Source: Ditylenchus dipsaci (lineage: Eukaryota > Nematoda > Chromadorea > Rhabditida > Anguinidae). Taken from it: a stretch of 64,000 nucleotides of DNA. Where the stretch lies: the NCBI GenBank assembly GCA_004194705.1, contig SADC01001184.1, positions 186,001-250,000 on the forward strand, written 5' to 3'. The position numbers and the translations under genes are program-made. The notes beneath the pieces were generated by a model that saw nothing but the letters and a program-made list of their open reading frames with translations, made no database searches and was not told the DNA's origin. Below, piece by piece: positions 56,371 through 64,000 of this stretch (position 1 is the stretch's first letter; each line of letters begins with the position of its first letter).

Positions 56371-58005
56371 AATGGTGCATAATTTACCGCGTTTTTATTT
56401 GCAAAGTACGTGAAAAAATTTAAAAGATTAGAAAAGTCCCTAAATTTTATTACACAATTTTCGCACAAATGACGAAAAATCTCACAAGTTTATAATGGGT
56501 GGCAAAAAATAAATTGCAGATTCAGATAGAGCAGACAATTCTGAGTAAGATTGGCGAAAAATATGTCGTAAAAAGTGGGGCACCAAAATCTGGAGTATAA
56601 AGAAATGAAGAGATTCGACTAACTTATTGAGCACTAATTTGTCAAGTGATACCATTACTCGTATATAATGGGAAAGCGGATAATTATTCTAGTCTTACGA
56701 CGAAAAACAGCTATAGAAAGATTGTTCACTTCCATCTTCTTTCTTGCTTCGGCACTTGGGTTGCTTGATGAAACAATAAGACAGCAGAGGAAAGTACTCT
56801 AATCTGTGGACAAAAATAAAAGATATAACATTGCTCACAGATTTTCATTTTGAAGAAAACAAAATGACTGCTTGGCAATTTGCCAATATTGGAAGAGGTA
56901 GAGAATATAGTACAAAAGAATGGAATCCAGAATTACCATCATTTTTGGTGAAGGAATCATATGAAGCTGAAGAAGTGTTCACAAAATCAGTACATTGCAT
57001 TCCTGCTAAATGCCCTACATTAGAAGAAGACACTAGAATTGAAGAGGAATTAATCGATAAGGAAGAAGGAGATGAGCTTGAAAAATGTAGACTACAAGAC
57101 TGTTCTACGATTTACCAATGTCCAATCTGCGAGAAGCAATACCTCAAAAAAAGTAATTTCTTGAAACACATGGAAAATGGTGTCCACAACAACCAACTTG
57201 AGCATGAATCATTGACTGATTATGTGTTGAAGAGTTATGCTGAGACAATGGACAACACATATTCTTATTCACGCGAACTACTAGAAACAGTAAGAGGCGA
57301 AATAGAAGATCAGTCCACGAAATATCAAGACCAATCACTTCTAAGCATAAATTTTCTTGAAGAAGGTTGGGCTATTCGGGCAAGAAGGAGAAATAAACGA
57401 TTTTCTGAAGCCCAGAAATCATTTATGAAGAAGTACTTTGATAGAGGAGAAGAAAGTGGGCAGAAAATTGACGCAGCACATGTTGCAAAATTAATGAAAA
57501 CGGAGAAAAACAAAGAAGGCATCCCGATATTTGAACCTGATGAATTCCTAAATGCTCTTCAAATAAAAAATTATTTTAGCAAGCTCGCGCGCGAAAAGCA
57601 CCCAATCGATGATATGACAATGGAGGAAAAAGAATTGAACTCACACAACGACGAAACTGAAGAAATTAATCCTAAAGATTTTATTCAGCAAGAAGATATT
57701 GCATTTGAAAGCCTAAGTCCAACATTGAATGAAATATTGCAATAAGCACACTATAAGTCTCTTCATTTCTTTATACTCCAGAATTTTGGTGCCCCACTTT
57801 TTTCGACATATTTTTCGCCAATCTTACTCAGAATTGTCTGCTCTATCTGAATCTGCAATTTATTTTTTGCCACCCATTATAAACTTGTGAGATTTTTCGT
57901 AATTTGTGCGAAAATTGTGTAATAAAATTTAAGGACTTTTCTAATCTTTTAAATTTTTTCACGTACTTTGCAAATAAAAACGCGGTAAATTATGCACCAT
58001 TAGAA
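56370..58005. mobile_element. TIR element enclosing a zinc-finger ORF
   Basis: About 250 bp at 56370-56620 is inverted at 57757-58005 (for example CTTTCTAATGGTGCATAATT, GGGTGGCAAAAAATAAATTG, GGAGTATAAAGAAATGAAGA). The outermost bases and target duplication could not be fixed. The only intact ORF is the 304-residue protein; no transposase. Superfamily unknown. Confidence 0.65.
56831..57745 (+). CDS. C2H2 zinc-finger protein of transposon-associated type
   Basis: 304 residues, uninterrupted. One classical finger YQCPICEKQYLKKSNFLKHM-ENGVH (residues about 96-119). Acidic N-part (EEDTRIEEELIDKEEGDELE). C-terminal domain WAIRARRRNKRFSEAQKSFM, then KKYFDRGEESGQKIDAAHVA, FEPDEFLNALQIKNYFSKLA: a charged helical segment I have seen in many unnamed cnidarian and sponge proteins (recalled, not checked) ending in a Q.YFS.A motif, likely DNA-binding. 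It lies between terminal inverted repeats, so it is probably element-encoded or cargo. An intron or alternative start just upstream is possible (TTGCTCACAG before the ORF body). Confidence 0.65.
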   Translation: MLTDFHFEENKMTAWQFANIGRGREYSTKEWNPELPSFLVKESYEAEEVFTKSVHCIPAKCPTLEEDTRIEEELIDKEEGDELEKCRLQDCSTIYQCPICEKQYLKKSNFLKHMENGVHNNQLEHESLTDYVLKSYAETMDNTYSYSRELLETVRGEIEDQSTKYQDQSLLSINFLEEGWAIRARRRNKRFSEAQKSFMKKYFDRGEESGQKIDAAHVAKLMKTEKNKEGIPIFEPDEFLNALQIKNYFSKLAREKHPIDDMTMEEKELNSHNDETEEINPKDFIQQEDIAFESLSPTLNEILQ

Positions 58006-58396
58006 AGAATATGAAAAGTGGAAATTCAGGTTCGACACGAAAGCATGGAATATTCTCTTTGCTAAATTTACGTTACTCATTTTATTTAATTGTTATTGTC
58101 AGTACAGAGGCGCCATCTATGATAAATAATTGGAAATTACGCCATGTAAAATTTATAGTACATGCGTTGAGTATAAGTGAACCTCCTTAAAAGTTAATAT
58201 TAAGGTAGGCTCATAGCGTACAAAGGCGCCACCTTAGAAACAAAATCGAGGTTTGACCTTGGCCCTTCGGGTCGCTCTAAATTATGGGTGCCTTCACGTG
58301 GCCTAGAGCGTTATTATATTTTTATCGAAGGGGAAACTAAAGCCAGTAAGAATTGTTCCGCGTTTTGGTTTAAGAGTTTATGCTGTAATCGCAATA

Positions 58397-58658
58397 CCGT
58401 ATATTCTCGATTAGAAGGCCCCTCTCTAATAGAAGGCCCCTCTCTATTAGAAGGCCCCCCTTGAGGATCTATATATCAGCCTAGAAAAAGAAATTCGCAA
58501 ATCTGTTTTTCGCGTTTTCTTAGTTAACACGAGCTTACCTGATTCCACTTTTAAAATTTTGGTTGAGCACGCAAAAATCTCAAAATCGACCCAAATTTTT
58601 TCCGACTTTTTAGGGTTGAAAAATAGAAGGCCCGGGCCTTCTAATAGAGAATATACGG
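58397..58658. mobile_element. TACCGTA-type MITE, TAATAGAAGGCCCC motif
   Basis: TA-flanked ends CCGTATATTCTCGATTAGAA and complement. Motif TCTAATAGAAGGCCCC three times on the left; palindrome GAAGGCCCGGGCCTTC on the right after the core GGGTTGAAAAATA. Shares its interior with 45342-45599. Confidence 0.8.
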
Positions 58659-58659
58659 T

Positions 58660-59745
58660 AATTTTTTCTCGCAAATTTTTCAACTTTTAATTTCTAACTT
58701 TACGTTCTTTCTTAATCCCAAGGTAGTTATGCGCTTTCACTTTTATTGGTTTATCGCTGACATATAACAAGTCCTACAGTACCCCCTCACTACTTGTTGC
58801 TTTCTATCGATAACGCGATAAAGTGTTTGTGCAGAGCAACCCTCAATTAAGCAACATTCATTTTACATTGAGTTGCATTGAGCATGGTCAAATAAAAAAA
58901 CAGAAAGCAGTTAAAGGTGGTCTCGATAATGGAAAAAACCAATGAATCAATCCCAATTCTAAAATGGCTAATAAAACAATTAGATAAAAGTGGTAGTTTG
59001 AAGAAAAAAAAAATTAATTTGTAGTGTCACAAACAGAATGCAAAATGTAGATGAATTTCGATGTATATGAATTCGTTTGTATATGACTTCGGTGTATATG
59101 AATTCGGTGTATATAAATTCATCTAATGCCGTTTTATGCACTAATACGAGCCTTCTAAAGAAGATTTGACGATATAAAATGCCATTTTGTAGGGTATTTC
59201 TGAGTTTCGTAAAATTCATCAAATAACAGTCTGTTACCTACAAACTATCTTTAGATTATCAGAATTAACGCATTAAAATGCTTTTTGAAGCCGAAACACA
59301 AGAGAATTTTTTTGCCCCAGTGGACGTCCAGATTCATCACATATAAATCCCCGATATAAATTTTGATCGAAACAAGGAAAATAAAAAAATTTAAAATTTT
59401 CCCAACGTGGACATACAGGTTCGACACTTGTACCCCGTTCCGGATTCAGTGGAGCAAAACAGTGAACTTGCTTATTCAAACCTATCCATTGGATAACCAT
59501 TCACTTAAGTTATCCATTCATCTTCAGATATCTCGATCCCCCCTAAGCCACCTGAGCATTGGTACCACTAACTAAGTACTGCTACCTAGATACTTAAATC
59601 TGAATATCGACACGTAGGTACAACAACCTGAGCACCACCTGGACACCCTACGGGATACGAAACTACTCCAGACAAGTCAAATTGTCGGTTTCGCATTATT
59701 AAACCATCTTCATGACACGATTCTGGTTAGGTAACAATGATTTTA
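58660..59745. other. No gene seen
   Basis: AT-rich. A short repeat GTATATGAATTCGTTTG / GTATATGAATTCGGT near 59060-59120. A few low-complexity frames without coding character. Confidence 0.5.
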
Positions 59746-59749
59746 ATTA

Positions 59750-59923
59750 CAGTCAACTCCCTCCATAGTGTACCTCCCCGCCTTAGTAAACAGCCGGTTT
59801 CGATGTGTTTGGCCACCACGCAGTCAACTTCCTTCATAGTAATCCCCCGCCATAATGCACCCCCTGCCATAGTGCACGCCTGACGCCGGTCCCTTGGGTG
59901 TGCACTATGGAGGGAGTTGACTG
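59750..59923. mobile_element. CAGTC-type MITE, CCATAGTGYACC motif
   Basis: TA-flanked ends CAGTCAACTCCCTCCATAG and complement ending GGAGTTGACTG. CCATAGTGTACC / CCATAATGCACCCCC / CCATAGTGCACGCC recur inside; GCAGTCAACTTCCTTCATAG repeats the whole terminus internally. Confidence 0.8.
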
Positions 59924-60194
59924 TACTTCCAGCCAAATCTGAAATTTTGGATACTATAATTGAATGCCCATATAGGGAGGTACAGGTGGTTCCCACCCAC
60001 CCTGAGGGCTAAAAGTCTTATGAAAAATTAGTTTATGATTGAAATTCAAGAAAAAAGTCTGCTGGCCGTAGGATTATAACAAAATCTGGAGGCGGAATTT
60101 ACCGCAAGGAATCTACCACTGCTCCCATTAAAAGTACTTGTAGTAATGGAGTAGTTAGGATGGTGAAGAACCATTAAGGGTCACATGCTTTGAA

Positions 60195-60292
60195 AGCTTA
60201 AAACTATAGCGGCACAAAATTGTCGGCACAAAATTTGTCGCGGCACAAAATTGTCGGCACAAAATTGACGGCACAAAATCGTCATGTACCCA
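60195..60292 (+). repeat. GGCACAAAATTGTC tandem
   Basis: Five units of CGGCACAAAATTGTCG or close variants. Confidence 0.75.
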
Positions 60293-60376
60293 GTGTGGAA
60301 CCCATTTTTTTATTTTGTGATGATCTTATTTGAAAACCGATAAAATTTTATCTGTCAGATGAATTTTATCTTTCAG

Positions 60377-61484
60377 GGCCGGTACTCACCATAATTTTTA
60401 CCCTTACCTTTACCTCTAACTTTTACCCTTACCTTTTACCCTTACCTCTACCCGTACTCACCATAATTTTTACCCTTACCTTTACCTCTAACTTTTAACC
60501 CTTACTTTTTACCCTTACCTCTACTGTACTCACCATACTTAGAGGTACAGTCAAGTCTCGATTTAACGAACCCTGGGGACCGCCAAAAATGTTCGTTAAA
60601 TCGAAGGTTTCGTTAAATCGAGAGCTTATTTTAGTCATTTTATTTAATCGGTGGCCAAATAGCCACCAAAAAAAGGTTCGTTAAATCAAGAGTTCGTTAA
60701 ATCGGGTTTCGTTAAATCGAGACTTGACTGTAAAGGTAGAGGTAGAGGTAAGGTAAAAAAACAACAGGGGGGACCAAGGCATATTTTTACACATGGGTGG
60801 TAGCAGGGTAAAAATTTTTACCTTCATCTCGATTTTCAAAAATATTGTCCCGTAAAGCATTTCTAGAGCAATTTTAGTTCGCTGAACACGAATTTAACGT
60901 CCGCTTTTCATTGTTGTGCGTTTCATTGTTGTGCGGATTGTTGACTTTTGCTCGCTACTTTGAGACTGTGCTTTTTCTCTCACTCTAAGTCGTTGTTTTG
61001 AGTTTAGTTTCGCAATGTCACGGGAAATGAATGATTCGTGGAACGAAATGAGATCAGCCCGCCGAGGCGGGTCTGTGCATGCAATCTCTGTCGCATTGCA
61101 AAGAATGAACACGGGATCAAAATGAGAAATTCTATCGTAAATCGTTACTTTGTCCGTTGAGGTGTGCTTTGCACTGTTGTGTTGTTGAATAAATCGTTTG
61201 GTGTCGAAGCAGTTGTATTTGCATGTATTTGTAAAAGTTGAAGGTAGAAATACAGCTAAGGGTAAAAGGTAAAGGTAATGGTAAAAGTTACAGGTAATGG
61301 TAAAAGGTAGAGGTAAAAATTGAAGGTAGAGGTAAAGGTAGAGGTAGGGGTAAAAGGTAGAGGTAAGGGTAAAAGTTGAAGGTAGAGGTAAGGGTAGAGG
61401 TAAGGGTAAAAGGTAGAGGTAAGGGTAAAAGTTAGAGGTAAGGGTAAAAGGTAAGAGGTAAAGTAAAGATGGTGAGTACCGGCC
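60377..61484. mobile_element. Element with 3-bp CAG duplication and GGTAGAGGTAAGGGTAAAA arms
   Basis: Ends GGCCGGTACTCACCAT and complement; CAG at 60374-60376 and 61485-61487. Arms are tandem TACCCTTACCTTTACCTCTA runs (left 60395-60540, right 61250-61470). 3-bp CWG duplication and GC-rich ends resemble the element at 48006-49090 (PIF/Harbinger-compatible). Contains a CAGTC-type MITE and a short ORF (61015-61125, 36 codons, MSREMNDSWNEMRSARRGGS) of unknown meaning. Confidence 0.7.
60548..60730. mobile_element. CAGTC-type MITE, GTTCGTTAAATCGAGA motif
   Basis: TA-flanked ends CAGTCAAGTCTCGATTTAAC and complement. GTTCGTTAAATCGA or variant occurs six times in 183 bp. Inserted in the left arm of 60377-61484. 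Confidence 0.85.
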
Positions 61485-61543
61485 CAGATAAAATTTAAAT
61501 TTTATCTGATAGATAAATTTATCGGTTCAGATAAATTTATATA

Positions 61544-61940
61544 CAGTCGAGTCTCTATATAGCATCCACCCCAAAAGTTCGTTCCCACCTCGGCCGACAC
61601 ACTTTTTTAGCTCAATTTTAAAGTATTTTGCCAAAATGATTCGTCAGTCTAGTCGGAAATATCGCAGGGATTCCGATTTTGCCGATCATTTCTCAGAAAC
61701 ATGGTAATTTTGCCATTTAGACCCGCAAACCTCTATATAGCATCGCTTTTTTTGAGATTCAAGGCGATGCTATATAGAGGTTTGCGGGTCTAAATGATCG
61801 GCAAAATCGGAATCCCTGCGATATTTCCGACTAGACTGACGAATCATTTTTGGCAAATACTTTAAAAATTGAGCTAAAAAAAGTGTCGGACCCGAGGTGG
61901 GAACGAACTTTGGGGTGGATGCTATATAGAGACTCGACTG
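61544..61940. mobile_element. CAGTC-type MITE, TATAGCATCCACC motif
   Basis: TA-flanked ends CAGTCGAGTCTCTATATAG and complement. Skeleton TTCGTTCCCACCTCGG and ATTCCGATTTTGCCGAT in both arms. Central motif pair CCTCTATATAGCATCGC / GCGATGCTATATAGAGG. Confidence 0.85.
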
Positions 61941-61957
61941 TATTCTGCGCACCACGC

Positions 61958-61988
61958 CGAGGGGTGTCACTGTAGCGAGGTTTGACTG
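61958..61988. mobile_element. Solo CAGTC-type right end, TAGTGACACC motif
   Basis: GGGGTGTCACTGTAGCGAGG then TTTGACTG-TA, without a left partner. Confidence 0.5.
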
Positions 61989-62744
61989 TAATACTCGAAA
62001 TTACTCGATTTCGAGTACTTGACTCGACAACCTAAAAATGAGCCTAACCCATTTGCGATGCTTTTTATGATTCTGTGCGGGGTATAGGTCATTTTTCTGT
62101 GTTATTTTTCAGGCGTTCATTTTCCGTCATTTATTTTTATGTCGGTCATTTTTTCGTCGATTATTTTTTCATGATTGATCTCAATTTAGTTTTCCCTCGA
62201 TATGATATTTTCGACCTTCAGCGATGTTCTCTTCGTTTTTTGGGTGTCCACAACCTGGAATTTTTTCACTGATCAAAATTACCTAAACCTTAGATATGCT
62301 ATATAACTCAAGGAGTTATTTGGTAGGCTACACACTTAACTTAGAGAGACTGAGAGGTGCCCAAACCTGGGTACCACTTACCCACTTTCTGCGTAGGTGG
62401 GTACCTAATTGTGTACTTCCCGACCTGCGAATCTCCGAAAAATCTTGAAATTGTCAATTAAAAATGGCTCTAACTCTGAAATCCTAGTCAAAAAACGAGG
62501 GGTGTGGGATTTTTAGAGAGAATCCGGTAAATGACTTCTAAGTAATTTTAAGTTTTTAACGACGCTTTTAAATTAAATGCGTTAATTTATCATTTAAACT
62601 GTTTGGAAATAAATTTGAAATTGAAATTAAACAAAATTTAACTGTTATTGTTTTTAATAGATATTTATCGTTTGGTTCGAGATTAAATAAAAGCAGTTTG
62701 ATCGGTCGAAAAACTCGTAATCAAGTTTATTTTGTCTTACTCTT

Positions 62745-62822
62745 CAATATAACGTGGTCCCTGCGATAACGCGACCCTAGCGTGATCCCAGGTCGCGTTT
62801 ATAGCGGGACTCCATTGTATAT
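62745..62822. mobile_element. Small palindromic element, CGCTATAA..GCGACC motif
   Basis: CAATATAACGTGGTCCCTGC, then GATAACGCGACCCTAGCG, and inverse GGTCGCGTTTATAGCGGGAC ending CCATTG-TA. Organised like the CAGTC-type MITEs but with CAATGGAGTC as terminus. Confidence 0.5.
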
Positions 62823-63140
62823 CTACCACACCCCACCCCCTCGAACATATGTCTCCTATGGCCCATATGCAAGAAATAAGTTCTTTGGTCAGGATTCCGA
62901 TCTTTACTTATTTACAAGACTATTTTCAGGACCCCAAACCTTATTATTTTTTAGAATTTTAAGTCAAAATCTTATTTTTCGGTTTTAAAAGAGCAATAAG
63001 CACTGGGTAAATATATGATCTTTCGGCCATAGTTTACATACGGGATGTTTTTTCACCTTGGTTCCCCCTATGGTTTTTTTAAAGCAATTCATGAAAGGCG
63101 TAATTGTTTATAATAAACTATTTATGCTTCAATAAAACAT

Positions 63141-63680
63141 TCAACAATCATAATTTTTGAGATCTGCTCCAGGAATTTTTTTAGATAGCTCCATTTTTAG
63201 CACGGCAATTTTGTCGGAATACGGATGGAACACGCAATACATTGTGTTCTTGAGTAACTTCGTATTTGCCAGAAAATCGATAGCGTCTTCCACTGGGTGA
63301 TCAAACAAATGCTTTAGCCGAATAGACTCTATATCGATTTCCTCAGTAACATTCACTAGCATAGTACGAACCATATCAGCGCTATAAAAATTTAAAATAA
63401 TTGAAAAAAATCATAGGGGGGACCAAGGCGAAAAAAACATCCGGTATTAAACCAGGGCCGATCTTTCTGCTAAAATAGCTAGAGATCAGTATTTCGGTAC
63501 TAAAAAAGTACGACCCTTCAATATCAAGCCATCTTGCAACTTTTTAAACTAACTCTGTGCATCCATCTCTCATACTTCTCCACAGCCATGCAGCTCCAAG
63601 CAGCGATCATCTGTATGTACTCTCTCAATGGTCGGCTATCTTCTTCTGGAATCTTTTGTAGAATTTGTGCATTTCTATTA
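63141..63680 (-). CDS. 3' end of a gene of unknown function
   Basis: Last exon 63141-63381 follows an acceptor (TTTTTATAG) and reads MVRTMLVNVTEEIDIESIRL, then HLFDHPVEDAIDFLANTKLL, ending IPGADLKNYDC and TGA. Upstream exon about 63554-63680 reads QKIPEEDSRPLREYIQMIAA-WSCMAVEKYERWMHR with donor GTTAGT. The 172-bp intron holds a copy of the GGGGGACCAAGGC motif. Codon-like and well spliced, so probably a real host gene that continues beyond 63.7 kb. Family not recognised. Confidence 0.55.
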
Positions 63681-64000
63681 CCTGAACAAATTGATTTCAC
63701 CTTGTTAACATTAAGTTTCACTTGAAAAAATAATAGTTGTTTACTAGGGATATTGATTATTGAAAATTTAAATTTTGCTTGTACTTAGGAGCGGTGTAGC
63801 CAGCGTACGTCTGGACGGAAACAAACATGTTTCCTGACCCTCGAAAAAGGTAAAAAAAATATGGTCATGGCTAGGTGAAAACTCGCTAAACGAAGATCTG
63901 CTTAACGAAAACTTGCTTAAAGGACCATGGTTTTAGCGCGCAGTGGCATGTGCAGAATTCGAATTGGCGGGGACACTTCTCTTTCGTCTGGTACTGTGCT

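Noticed and set aside
63141..63680. AAA1/AAA2 part of the same dynein
   Set aside because: No P-loop or other dynein motif in the exons, and the last exon ends in a stop, so it is a separate gene.

Overview
The window looks like a piece of an invertebrate animal nuclear genome. It is AT-rich, its genes are split by many GT-AG introns (several only about 50 bp), and it has no bacterial-style operons. Most of the length is DNA transposons. I cannot name the species. The cut-and-paste elements, the Helitron, and a zinc-finger ORF of a type I associate with cnidarians and sponges fit a non-vertebrate metazoan but do not prove it.

Cellular genes sit mainly in the left 28 kb. A plus-strand SLC17-type transporter (467-2803) converges on a minus-strand dynein heavy chain gene (3482-27455). 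Dynein exons run, in transcript order from right to left, through AAA3, AAA4, the stalk with its microtubule-binding domain, AAA5, AAA6 and the C-terminal domain. AAA1, AAA2, the linker and the tail are not recognisable in the window. A plus-strand coiled-coil gene (14573-16697) lies inside one large dynein intron. Other dynein introns hold a long-inverted-repeat TTAA element (9409-12288), pogo-like MITEs, a possible CENP-B/psq-type transposase remnant (18670-19393) and a GC-rich element with a 9-bp duplication (26353-26676).

From 27.5 to 63 kb the sequence is a dense, deeply nested field of DNA transposons. Target-site duplications readable by eye give precise borders: a hAT within a hAT around a Helitron that carries a large minisatellite (34702-39991); a hAT with a decayed transposase C-terminus and a possible captured membrane-protein ORF (40801-43448); a five-level nest (about 47650-50240); a MULE whose transposase keeps a zinc-binding N-part and a SWIM C-part but has no room for the catalytic domain (51604-55191, holding two more nested 9-bp-TSD elements and one 8-bp-TSD element); and a TIR element around a 304-residue zinc-finger ORF (about 56370-58005). 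A repeat-containing multi-exon gene of unknown function (about 43603-47140, minus) and the 3' end of another unknown gene (63141-63680, minus) are the other likely genes.

The most unusual pattern is in the small TA-flanked elements. Two lineages, one ending in CAGTC and one in TACCGTA, each keep a shared skeleton. The motif next to the terminus differs from copy to copy, and within a copy the same variant recurs at internal positions. The inner and outer motifs therefore appear to change together.
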